From the NCBI RefSeq assembly GCF_937127095.1, contig NZ_CAKZLP010000054.1:62001-126000 (forward strand): a stretch of 64,000 nt of DNA, written 5' to 3'. Position numbers and translations under genes: made by a program. Every line of letters begins with the position of its first letter. The stretch's first letter is position 1. The notes below the pieces were generated by a model. The model did no database searches and was not told the DNA's origin. It saw nothing but the letters and a program-made list of their open reading frames with translations. This DNA is from an uncultured Amphritea sp. (GTDB lineage: Bacteria; Pseudomonadota; Gammaproteobacteria; Pseudomonadales; Balneatricaceae). This document shows positions 24,970 to 32,451 of this stretch, one piece after another.

Positions 24970-25743
24970 TCAATACTTATCGCCGTAGAATGTTTGCTCA
25001 GACACGATGTGCGTTACCAGAGCCCCTACTTTTTCAATTTCACAGACAACCGTATCGCCCGGCTGCATATCTTTCAGACCTTTTGGTGTGCCGGTGGCGA
25101 TCATATCGCCGGGTTTCAGGGTCATAATTTTACTCAGGTATTCCACCAGGAACGGCAGATCAAAGATGATATCCGCTGTGGTGCCTTCCTGAGTCAGCTC
25201 ACCATTCACATGGGTGGTCAGTTTCAGGTTGGTGATATCACCCACATCCTCTTTGTCGATCAGCCAGGGGCCAATCGGACACAGTGAGTCACGGCTTTTA
25301 ACCCGCAGGTTAGGACGATAGTAGTTTTCCAGATAGTCGCGGATGGCAAAGTCATTACAGACGGTATAACCGGAGATGTAGTCCATCGCATCTTCACGGG
25401 AAATATTCTTGCCCTCTTTACCGATCACCGCCACCAGCTCACACTCATAGTGTTGAAACTCTATGTTATCCGGACGATAAGCGTTCTGTTTGTGGCCGGT
25501 AAGAGTGTTAGCACCCTTGAGGAACACCAGCGGCTCTTTCGGTGGTTCAAAGGCCAGTTCAGCGGCGTGATCCGCATAGTTCAGACCCAATGCGAAGATA
25601 GTGCCAGGCGCTTCAACCGGACATAGCCAGGTAACATCCGCTTCATTGATCAGTTGACCATCAGTTTTCGATTTCAGCTGACCATCTGCCTCAACGGTTA
25701 CATCCAGTGCAGAGCCATTAAAAAGTACGCGTGCGTGTTTCAT
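24970..25743 (-). CDS. hpaG2: HpaG C-terminal-type subunit (HpaG2): isomerase/decarboxylase, FAH family
   Basis: A 257-residue fumarylacetoacetate-hydrolase-fold enzyme acting after HpaE/F: decarboxylation of 5-oxopent-3-ene-1,2,5-tricarboxylate and/or isomerisation of 2-hydroxyhepta-2,4-diene-1,7-dioate. Metal-site residues lie in FQHYECELVAVIG and DYISGYTVCNDFAIRDY, with the GTPKGLKDMQPGDTVVCEIE ending. In E. coli HpaG is a fusion of two FAH halves; here the halves are separate genes, as in Pseudomonas. AGGAGATC precedes the ATG. Confidence 0.88.
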   Translation of the reverse strand: MKHARVLFNGSALDVTVEADGQLKSKTDGQLINEADVTWLCPVEAPGTIFALGLNYADHAAELAFEPPKEPLVFLKGANTLTGHKQNAYRPDNIEFQHYECELVAVIGKEGKNISREDAMDYISGYTVCNDFAIRDYLENYYRPNLRVKSRDSLCPIGPWLIDKEDVGDITNLKLTTHVNGELTQEGTTADIIFDLPFLVEYLSKIMTLKPGDMIATGTPKGLKDMQPGDTVVCEIEKVGALVTHIVSEQTFYGDKY

Positions 25744-25757
25744 TCTGAATGATCTCC

Positions 25758-26411
25758 TTACTGGCCAAGTGTGTTGTTGAGTTCGGTAACACCGTCAATC
25801 ACGGAGTGGACCTTGTCACCCGGTGCAACCGGTGCCCGCTGACCCGGGAAACCCACTGCGATCACATCGCCCGGCTGCAGTGTCATGATGTAAGAGATTG
25901 TGCTGATCAGCTCAGCAACACCGCGCACCAGCTGAGAAACCGGCGTCTCATTGACGACCATGCCATTTACCGACGTAACAACCGTCAGAGCCTGCGGGTC
26001 GGCAACGGCAACCACATCAGCACCGATAGGTGCAGAGGTATCCAGACACTTGCCTTTGATATCAGGGCGGTAGTAGTTCTGCTCTACCAGTGAGAAGTCA
26101 TGTACCAGGGTGTAACCCTCAACATAGTCCAGCGCCTCTGCCTCGCTGACACGGCAGCACTCTTTGCCAAACACCACCGCCAGTGAAGCACCCACCACCA
26201 TCTGCTCAGCGGGTGAACCATCAACCTGTGCCCACTCAACCACGGCACCATCGGTACTCCAGGTGTTGTGGGGTTTAAAATAGAGAACCGGCTGTTGTGG
26301 TGCACCTTTATACGGTGCTTCAGCAAACTCGGCTTGCATGGCGTTGAACTGTTCAGCGTCGTTCAGCGCTACACAGACTAACTTACCTTTCACGATTGGA
26401 TTTTTACTCAT
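25758..26411 (-). CDS. hpaG1: HpaG N-terminal-type subunit (HpaG1), FAH family
   Basis: A 217-residue FAH-fold protein matching the N-terminal half of fused HpaG: VCVALNDAEQFNAMQAEFAE, the APYKGAPQQPVLYFKPHNT loop, DYVEGYTLVHDFSLVEQNYYRP and PGDVIAVGFPGQRAPVAPGD. Together with HpaG2 14 nt downstream it would complete the decarboxylase/isomerase step. The usual acidic metal site is partly degenerate here (GASLAVVFGKECCRVS replaces the ECEL-type motif), as is common in this half, so HpaG2 probably holds the main active site. Confidence 0.85.
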   Translation of the reverse strand: MSKNPIVKGKLVCVALNDAEQFNAMQAEFAEAPYKGAPQQPVLYFKPHNTWSTDGAVVEWAQVDGSPAEQMVVGASLAVVFGKECCRVSEAEALDYVEGYTLVHDFSLVEQNYYRPDIKGKCLDTSAPIGADVVAVADPQALTVVTSVNGMVVNETPVSQLVRGVAELISTISYIMTLQPGDVIAVGFPGQRAPVAPGDKVHSVIDGVTELNNTLGQ

Positions 26412-26452
26412 TACACTTTCACCTAAACCTGTATCTAAACTTGTGCCTGAAT

Positions 26453-27259
26453 TTAATATCCGCTGGAGCCAGTGGCATCAGATTTGTTGTCCCCGGACTG
26501 AAAGCTTTCTGCCAGTTGTTTGGCCGCATTGCCCAGTAACAACGTATCGACTCCCACACCGACAAACTTCGCACCCTTCTCAACATAGTGATGCGCTTTA
26601 GCAGGATTGATACACAACAGCCCCGCCGCTTTGCCTGCCGCATTGATCACCTTAAAGCCGTTTTCAATCGCCGCGACTACCTCAGGGTGATCGGGATTAC
26701 CGATATGGCCCATCGAGGCTGACAGATCAGAGGGTCCGATAAACACCGCATCCACCCCTTCAACCGCAGCGATCTCTTCAAGGTTAGCCATGGCGGTAAC
26801 CGTCTCCGCCTGAACGATCAGACAGATCTCATCGTTGGCTTTTTGCAGATAACCAGGGATACGGTTCCAGTTGGCCGCCCGGGCCAGTGAACTCCCCAGC
26901 CCCCGCACACCCATGGGTGGATATTTAACCGCTTTAACCAGCTCCCGCGCCTGCTCTGCGGTGTCACACATCGGCACCAGCACCGTTTGCGCACCGATAT
27001 CCAGAATCCGTTTCAGCAATGCGGTCCGGCCCTCCTCCGGGCGCACAATCGCAGGTACACCATAGGGTGCAATCGCCTGCAGATGACGCATCGTCGAGTC
27101 CAGTTCAAAGGGTGCGTGCTCGCTGTCGATCAGCAGCCAGTCAAACCCGGCCCCGGCAACAATCTCAGCGCAGGTTGCGTCGGGCAGCCCCAGCCACAAC
27201 CCCCACAAAGGCTTGTCGCCTTTCAGGCCCTGCTTAAATTTATTAACAGGAAGATCCAT
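26453..27259 (-). CDS. hpaI: 4-hydroxy-2-oxoheptanedioate aldolase
   Basis: Class II metal-dependent aldolase of 268 residues, cleaving 4-hydroxy-2-oxoheptane-1,7-dioate to pyruvate and succinate semialdehyde, the last pathway step. The HpcH/HpaI pattern is clear: LWLGLPDATCAEIVAGAGFDWLLIDSEHAPF, PMCDTAEQARELV, VRGLGSSLARAANW, then IVQAETVTAMANLEEIAAVEGVDAVFIGPSDLSASMG with the Glu and Asp metal ligands. AAGAGG lies 5 nt before ATG 27259; a GTG two codons earlier abuts it. Nine bases separate it from the hpaH stop. Confidence 0.92.
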   Translation of the reverse strand: MDLPVNKFKQGLKGDKPLWGLWLGLPDATCAEIVAGAGFDWLLIDSEHAPFELDSTMRHLQAIAPYGVPAIVRPEEGRTALLKRILDIGAQTVLVPMCDTAEQARELVKAVKYPPMGVRGLGSSLARAANWNRIPGYLQKANDEICLIVQAETVTAMANLEEIAAVEGVDAVFIGPSDLSASMGHIGNPDHPEVVAAIENGFKVINAAGKAAGLLCINPAKAHHYVEKGAKFVGVGVDTLLLGNAAKQLAESFQSGDNKSDATGSSGY

Positions 27260-27268
27260 AGCCACCTC

Positions 27269-28072
27269 TTAAACAAACTTCACTGAGATACCGCCCAGTG
27301 GGCCGTAATCTGCATGCACAGTATCACCGGCTTTAACCGGCACCGGACGGGTAAATGAACCGGCCAGAATCACCTGACCCGGGTCCAGCGCTACGCCATG
27401 AGGGGCAAAGCGTTTACATACCCAGCAGATACCATTGGCCGGATGACCAAGAACACCCGCGGCAATACCGGTCTCTTCAATCTGACCATTCAGATAGAGC
27501 AAAGCTCCGGCCCAGCGCAGATCCATATCCATCGGTTTGATCGGGCGACCGCCAAGAATGATCCCGCCATTCGCCGCGTTATCCGCGATCGTGTCATACA
27601 CTTTGCGGGTATAGCCCGTTTCAGGGTCGGTACGGTGACACCGGGCGGCGATCAGCTCCAGAGAGGGAATCACATAATCGGTGGCATTGAGCACATCAAA
27701 GATAGTGACATCGTCACCCTCAAGTCGATCTTTCAGCACGAATGCCAGTTCCACTTCGATACGGGGATCAAGAAAGTCAGATGCTTTGATCTCAGCCCCA
27801 TCGGCGAAGAACATATCATCCAGCAGCACACCGTAATCAGGCTGATCGATATTCACCGCCATCTGCATCGCCCGGGAGGTAAGACCGATCTTATACCCTT
27901 TAACCTTAGCACCGTTGGCGATCTTCTGATCAACCCAGGTTTTCTGCACAGCATAGGCATCAGCCATAGTCATATCAGGATAATCGAGCGTCAGGGCTGG
28001 GATCTGAACACGATCCTTCTCTGCCTGATAGAGCTTCTCTGCGGCTATTTTTATCTGCTGTTCTGTTAACAT
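27269..28072 (-). CDS. hpaH: 2-oxo-hept-4-ene-1,7-dioate hydratase
   Basis: Adds water to 2-oxohept-4-ene-1,7-dioate to give the HpaI substrate. The 267-residue protein has the MhpD/HpaH family features: [43 protein letters not shown] with the paired acidic metal ligands, then [20 protein letters not shown] and [24 protein letters not shown]. It is first in the leftward order hpaH-I-G1-G2-E-F. A 21-bp palindrome lies about 27 nt upstream of its start and may be the operator of the pathway. Confidence 0.92.
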   Translation of the reverse strand: MLTEQQIKIAAEKLYQAEKDRVQIPALTLDYPDMTMADAYAVQKTWVDQKIANGAKVKGYKIGLTSRAMQMAVNIDQPDYGVLLDDMFFADGAEIKASDFLDPRIEVELAFVLKDRLEGDDVTIFDVLNATDYVIPSLELIAARCHRTDPETGYTRKVYDTIADNAANGGIILGGRPIKPMDMDLRWAGALLYLNGQIEETGIAAGVLGHPANGICWVCKRFAPHGVALDPGQVILAGSFTRPVPVKAGDTVHADYGPLGGISVKFV

Positions 28073-28099
28073 ATCTGACCTTCCATCATAATGCTGACC

Positions 28100-28120
28100 G
28101 CTGCAGTCAATGACTGCAGC
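28100..28120. promoter_or_regulatory. 21-bp palindrome upstream of hpaH, candidate operator
   Basis: Perfect 10-bp arms (GCTGCAGTCA and its complement) around a single A, centred about 38 bases upstream of the hpaH ATG. This is the usual size and place for a MarR- or GntR-type site; no hpaR-like gene is in the window. Confidence 0.55.
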
Positions 28121-28194
28121 CTGAAAATTGTTTGCCGATTACCCTGTCCATTTTATCTTCCACACTGGAAAGGCTAACATATTAACGATAATAT

Positions 28195-28210
28195 ACTTAA
28201 TATATTAAGT
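28195..28210. promoter_or_regulatory. 16-bp palindrome upstream of 28241 gene, core shared with 6803
   Basis: ACTTAATATATTAAGT is a perfect palindrome ending 30 nt before ATG 28241. Fifteen of 16 bases match 6801-6816 upstream of the LuxR-type gene. It is a candidate operator, though A/T-rich palindromes can recur by chance. Confidence 0.5.
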
Positions 28211-28240
28211 AAATTCCAGCTTTTATTTGCAGGTTATAGG

Positions 28241-29569
28241 ATGACCACCAAGAGTATTACCAAAAATCTGATCAGCCACTGGCCGGGGGGGCGCATAGCC
28301 GGCATCACTGTTTTACTGATGTGCCTGCTGACACTGACAAATATAGTGCTGCCTCTGGGCTTAGCCGGCGTGGCAACCCTGCTGTGCTGGATCTATATAG
28401 TCATCGAAGCACCACGGCTTAAACCCAAGCAGCGCAAACAGATTGCGATGCTGTTTGTTGCGGGCATAGCGGCAGCGCTGCTGGCTTGGAGCCTGGGGTC
28501 GGATATGTCGTTGCAAACCCTGTTTGGTGCCCATCTGAAGCTGGCCATGTTACTCACGGCGATCAGCTTTATCGGCATGGCGAGCAATGTTGGCTGTGAA
28601 GTCAGCAAACCTGGCCTGCGCAGCTTTTTCACGACGCTATTAGGCATGCATTTCTTCTCCTCGGTCGCCAACTTCTCTTCAGTGATCGTTGTCGGTGACC
28701 AGATTAAGAAACATGAGGGGATCGATCAGTTATCACAACTGGTGCTCAGCCGGGGCTTCGGTATGGCGGTGCTCTGGTCCCCCTTTCTCAGCCTGTTGCC
28801 TCTGGTGCTGGAACAGGTTCCCGGTGTCGAGCTATCCCAGGTTTACCCGTTCTCTATATCCATTGCCGTTATCGGCCTGATACTGAGTATCATTGAAGCA
28901 CGCTTTCGGGTGGCTACGGCCTTAAAGAGTTACGCCGGATACCCACTTAAAACTGAAACACTGGCCATGCCGGTGGTATTGATCGGCATGATTCTGCTGC
29001 TTAGCTGGCAGCAGCCTGAACTGCCGACTGTATTTCTGGTATCGCTGCTCTCAATCGTCGTGCCTGTCTGTCTGCTAACACTAAGAACTAACCTCCGCTC
29101 ATCCAGTCAGAAAGTGTCGTTACATATCACAGAAAAACTATCCGAAAGCCGCGCGGAAATAAGCCTGTTTATGAGCGCCGGGGTATTAGCAGCAGGGGTA
29201 AAGGCCTGTATCGGGGTTGGTCTGATCAGCCTGCCCTTTACCGAAACCGATGCCGGTGTTGCCTCTCTGGTATTGATGATGATTGTCGGTCTGGCGTATT
29301 TAGGCATCCACCAGTTGGCACTGGTGGCGATCTTTGCGGGTCTGCTAGCCGATATAACCGTGACTCCCAACCTGATGGCAATCGCCTATATTCTGGGCAC
29401 ATCACTGGCGATGTCAGGCAGCACCTTCAGTGGCCTCAACTTCATCATGAAGTCCCGCTTTAATGCCACCGATAGTGAGATCATCCGCAATCAGTTGCCT
29501 TACAACCTGGTCATGCTGGCGGTTGGCTGTGGCGTTATCTATCTGATGCAGGCGATGGGAGTTCGTTAA
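28241..29569 (+). CDS. multi-pass membrane protein, probable transporter of unknown substrate
   Basis: A 442-residue, strongly hydrophobic protein with about eleven or twelve helices and no family I recognise with confidence. Two halves each end in a Gly/Ser-rich break (LSRGFGMAVLWSPFLSLLP near residues 164-183; LGTSLAMSGSTFSGLNF near 383-399), which suggests an inverted-repeat ion-coupled carrier of the IT-superfamily kind. It is divergent from the hpa operon, so import of an aromatic acid or export of an intermediate is possible, but this is context only. AGGTT lies shortly before ATG; a palindrome lies 30 nt upstream. Confidence 0.65.
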   Translation: MTTKSITKNLISHWPGGRIAGITVLLMCLLTLTNIVLPLGLAGVATLLCWIYIVIEAPRLKPKQRKQIAMLFVAGIAAALLAWSLGSDMSLQTLFGAHLKLAMLLTAISFIGMASNVGCEVSKPGLRSFFTTLLGMHFFSSVANFSSVIVVGDQIKKHEGIDQLSQLVLSRGFGMAVLWSPFLSLLPLVLEQVPGVELSQVYPFSISIAVIGLILSIIEARFRVATALKSYAGYPLKTETLAMPVVLIGMILLLSWQQPELPTVFLVSLLSIVVPVCLLTLRTNLRSSSQKVSLHITEKLSESRAEISLFMSAGVLAAGVKACIGVGLISLPFTETDAGVASLVLMMIVGLAYLGIHQLALVAIFAGLLADITVTPNLMAIAYILGTSLAMSGSTFSGLNFIMKSRFNATDSEIIRNQLPYNLVMLAVGCGVIYLMQAMGVR

Positions 29570-29596
29570 CTCCCTTTCCCTCTCTGGAGAATCTGA

Positions 29597-30937
29597 TCAG
29601 CGATAGGTTGATCGTTTATAGGCTTCTATAATCGCTAAAGCGACCTGCTGAATAGGCAGCTTCTGATCCATCGCGCTTTTCTGTAAGGTTCGATACGCCG
29701 CGTCATCATCAAGATTCAGGTTCTCCTTGAGAATCGCCTTTGCACGTTCCACCAATTTTCTTGCTTCCAGCGCTTCTTTGGCTTGTTGCAGATCATTTGT
29801 CAGAGCCTGGATCTGTTTACGCTGCTCTAAAATCAGAGTCTGAACCGGATGTGATGGGTTCGCTGCATTGAGTAAACCGCTGCCAACCGGTTCGCCGGAG
29901 TCTGTCTTAAGGCCGGTGAGAAGCGCTATCTGCTCCTGAGCCGCAGAACGATTGCGTTTAGCCAGGTCGACCCGGTTATCACACAGCGTCAATATCTGAT
30001 TCATCGCCTGTATTTCCAGAGCATGCAAGGCATCGATATAGAGTGTGGCTTTCTCATACCAGGTATCGGCCAGCTCAGGGTTCACCTGTTGCCCCTCGCG
30101 AAGCTTATCCCGCAGGGCTCTCATCTGCTTAAAATCAGCAATCAGTTCACTGCTCTCAAGCTGAGACAATGCGGCGTTCAACTCAGGTCGCGCGGTTTGC
30201 TGAAAACCACTGAATATCTCAACCTGCTGGTGATTAACCCGCTCCAGTCGTTCACATAAGCGGGGGGCAAAACTCCCCCGGGCAAACCCAACCACCGTCC
30301 AGGCCCGCTCCTGGCCCACCAGTTCCTTCCCCTGAATCAGATGGAACAGAGTACTCAGCCCCTGCGTCACCTCCGGGTCGGTGGCATGATCGGCCACCTC
30401 AAACACAATTAACAACAGATTTTCGATTAAGCGATTATATGAAGTGGTCGCATCAACCGGCTGGTATTTGTCATTTTCAATATCGGTTCGCAGACGATTT
30501 AAGCCCTCCAATGCCAGCAGCGCCGAGGCGATCAGGTTAAGCAGCTTCGCACTGACTGTGCCCTCCAGTGCGGATTGGTGGACGACAGTAAGCCCTTTTT
30601 TCATCGCCTCAAAGGCATCATCAGTCAACCGTAACTGTTCAACCCGCTGCTGCTTTGTTTTCTCCCCGCCCCCGACTAACAACCTGTTTGAAAGACCCCG
30701 CTCACGTTGTAACTGATGGATAAACTCACAGATCAAGTTCACCCATCTGAGCATCGACTTCAGTTCGATGATCGTGTTGATCTCTGACTGTTTGGCAGCC
30801 AGAAAAAAGGATTCGGGAGAGACCGTATTTTCTTTCATTGTTATGTGCGTATCGCATGAGATATGAACAATAGCTGCAGCAATAACAGTGCCACCGATCA
30901 ATATGATTAGGCCCAGGGGCAAATCAGGCATATTCAT
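29597..30937 (-). CDS. nasR: nitrate-sensing NIT-ANTAR antiterminator protein (NasR-like)
   Basis: Nitrate/nitrite-responsive RNA-binding regulator. The central region has the all-helical NIT sensor domain with the motif ICEFIHQLQRERGLSN, and the C-terminal 60 residues are an ANTAR RNA-binding domain (LVERAKAILKENLNLDDDAAYRTLQKSAMDQ). Its likely target, the paired hexaloop hairpins at 30983-31014, lies just upstream of the divergent cobA. From ATG 30937 (446 residues) the N-terminus has a predicted membrane helix (LPLGLIILIGGTVIAAAIVH), unlike soluble NasR. A second start at 30838 would remove it. Neither start has a clear ribosome-binding site. Confidence 0.82.
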   Translation of the reverse strand: MNMPDLPLGLIILIGGTVIAAAIVHISCDTHITMKENTVSPESFFLAAKQSEINTIIELKSMLRWVNLICEFIHQLQRERGLSNRLLVGGGEKTKQQRVEQLRLTDDAFEAMKKGLTVVHQSALEGTVSAKLLNLIASALLALEGLNRLRTDIENDKYQPVDATTSYNRLIENLLLIVFEVADHATDPEVTQGLSTLFHLIQGKELVGQERAWTVVGFARGSFAPRLCERLERVNHQQVEIFSGFQQTARPELNAALSQLESSELIADFKQMRALRDKLREGQQVNPELADTWYEKATLYIDALHALEIQAMNQILTLCDNRVDLAKRNRSAAQEQIALLTGLKTDSGEPVGSGLLNAANPSHPVQTLILEQRKQIQALTNDLQQAKEALEARKLVERAKAILKENLNLDDDAAYRTLQKSAMDQKLPIQQVALAIIEAYKRSTYR

Positions 30938-30982
30938 TGCTTAGTGTTATTTAATATCGGTTAGTATTTTAAAAAATCTGAA

Positions 30983-31014
30983 GACGAAACTGCTTTCGTC
31001 GGGTAATGAAGCCC
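30983..31014 (+). promoter_or_regulatory. ANTAR two-hairpin antiterminator in cobA leader
   Basis: P1: GACGAA (30983-30988), hexaloop ACTGCT, TTCGTC (30995-31000). P2: GGGT (31001-31004), hexaloop AATGAA, GCCC (31011-31014). Both loops have A at position 1 and G at position 4, the conserved ANTAR features. The 3' arm of P2 is also the 5' arm of the terminator, so P2 and terminator exclude each other. Confidence 0.8.
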
Positions 31015-31044
31015 AAAGCTCCTCAGAGCTTTGGGCTTTTTTTT
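31011..31044 (+). terminator. regulated intrinsic terminator in cobA leader
   Basis: An 11-bp stem (31011-31021 with 31026-31036), a 4-nt loop and eight T residues, ending 22 nt before the cobA start. It would stop transcription unless the ANTAR protein holds P2. Confidence 0.88.
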
Positions 31045-31066
31045 GTCTTTAAAGCGGAGAATGACC

Positions 31067-31921
31067 ATGTTAAGTATTGATTTTATGCGCTACCTACGCG
31101 AATGGATCAGCAACAAAGAGGGTATGGGGAACAGGGCCTCCAGGCTGCGCAGCCCGCGCAAACACTTACCTCTCGGACGGGTCGATCTGGTAGGTGCAGG
31201 CCCCGGCGACCCTGAACTGTTAACCCTAAAGGCCTGGCGACTGATTAACGAGGCCGATACGATCGTCTATGACGCGCTGGTCAGCCGCGAGTTACTGGAA
31301 GGCATAAAAGGCAATCCTGAACTCATCTATGTCGGTAAGCGTATGGGCGATCATAGTGCAACCCAGAGCGAAATATGCTCAATTCTGGTGCATCTTGCAG
31401 CAGAAGGTAAGCATGTGGTGCGTCTGAAAGGTGGCGATCCTCTGGTGTTTGGCCGCCTGGGTGAGGAACTGCATGCACTTCGATGCGAAAACATCCCCTA
31501 CAGTATTGTTCCGGGTATCACCGCCGCCTCCGGTTGCGCAGCCAGCCTGGGATTCCCACTAACTGAACGGGGAAAATCGACCCGGCTGAGACTGATTACC
31601 GCCCAGTTCAGCGAAACCCGTGAGATCGACTGGAACGACCTGGCAAAAACCGATGAAACCCTGGTGTTTTATATGGGGGTATCGAAAGCAGCAATGATCA
31701 GCTCAGAACTTATAAAAGCGGGTTTGCCTGCCGACTACCCGGCGCTGATCGTTGAGAACGGCACCCACAAAGAGCAACGAGCCATCGAAACAACTCTGAG
31801 TCAAATGACTACAGCAATCACTGCCAACCAGATTGAAGCCCCTGCATTAATCTATGTGGGCAGGGTTGTCACCGGTGTTCGCAAACAGATTCATAGCAGA
31901 CTGGAAGCGAGGGTAATATAA
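31067..31921 (+). CDS. cobA: uroporphyrinogen-III C-methyltransferase (siroheme synthesis)
   Basis: Methylates uroporphyrinogen III twice with SAM to precorrin-2, the precursor of siroheme, cofactor of assimilatory nitrite and sulfite reductases. The 284-residue SUMT has VDLVGAGPGDPELLTLKAWR, YVGKRMGDHSATQSEI, VVRLKGGDPLVFGRLGEE and PGITAASGCAASLGFPLTERG. A basic 35-residue N-terminal extension precedes the core. A GGAG site 7 nt before ATG 31067 decides the start; in-frame starts at 31061 and inside the terminator (31031) are poorer. Control by the NIT-ANTAR leader links it to nitrate use. It lacks the CysG oxidase/chelatase half. Confidence 0.92.
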   Translation: MLSIDFMRYLREWISNKEGMGNRASRLRSPRKHLPLGRVDLVGAGPGDPELLTLKAWRLINEADTIVYDALVSRELLEGIKGNPELIYVGKRMGDHSATQSEICSILVHLAAEGKHVVRLKGGDPLVFGRLGEELHALRCENIPYSIVPGITAASGCAASLGFPLTERGKSTRLRLITAQFSETREIDWNDLAKTDETLVFYMGVSKAAMISSELIKAGLPADYPALIVENGTHKEQRAIETTLSQMTTAITANQIEAPALIYVGRVVTGVRKQIHSRLEARVI

Positions 31922-31978
31922 AATATATCAGCGAAGCGAATACTCTTACATAAGTGCATTATATGGGTGCTTTACATC

Positions 31979-32043
31979 AGTGCTCTTCATAAGTGCTCTT
32001 CATAAGTGCTCTTCATAAGTGCTCTTCATAAGTGCTCTTCTTA
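31979..32043. repeat. 13-bp tandem repeat array (about five units)
   Basis: Four exact copies of AGTGCTCTTCATA (31979-32030) and a fifth altered at the end (32031-32043). Decayed relatives lie on both sides (AAGTGCATTATATG before, two AGTGCTTT units after, to about 32070). It is noncoding, between cobA and the DksA-like gene. Confidence 0.9.
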
Positions 32044-32090
32044 GATTAGTGCTTTAGATTAGTGCTTTGGCATGTAGCAGGGACAAAACA

Positions 32091-32444
32091 TCAATTTTTC
32101 TGCTCCGTCGCTGACTGGCAGTTAAGACATAAACGGCTGTCAGGCCGTGCCAGAAGTCGCGGCGGGCTAATCAACGCATCGCAGCTTTCACAATAACCAT
32201 AGTCGGCCTCATCTATCTTCTGTTCAGCATGCAGTACCTCATGCATCCGCTGGTGGCACTGTTGCAGATTGGCCAGCGCCATATTCTGTTGCTGCAACGC
32301 ATCGCCACGGGAAACCCGGCCAACGGCCTGTTGATCCAACACTACCGGCCTGGCACTCTGTTCCAGACTGCTGATCTCTTCGCTCAGCTCTTGTTTAAGT
32401 TTCTCCAGCGCCTCATGGCACTGTTCAAGCTGATCGCTATTCAT
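32091..32444 (-). CDS. DksA/TraR-family C4 zinc-finger protein
   Basis: A 117-residue protein with an N-terminal helical region and a C-terminal C4 zinc finger (Cys85, Cys88, Cys106, Cys109: YCESCDALISPPRLLARPDSRLCLNC). Members bind the RNA polymerase secondary channel or act as zinc-dependent regulators. The helical arm is shorter than in DksA proper and lacks an obvious DxxDxA tip, so it is a paralogue rather than DksA. It starts 7 nt after the hybrid kinase stop and is the last gene of the ercA-kinase operon. Confidence 0.8.
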   Translation of the reverse strand: MNSDQLEQCHEALEKLKQELSEEISSLEQSARPVVLDQQAVGRVSRGDALQQQNMALANLQQCHQRMHEVLHAEQKIDEADYGYCESCDALISPPRLLARPDSRLCLNCQSATEQKN

Positions 32445-32451
32445 CAGAGCG

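Noticed and set aside
31952..32070. Possible CRISPR array
   Set aside because: The 13-bp units are directly abutting with no unique spacers and no cas genes are present; it is a simple tandem repeat.
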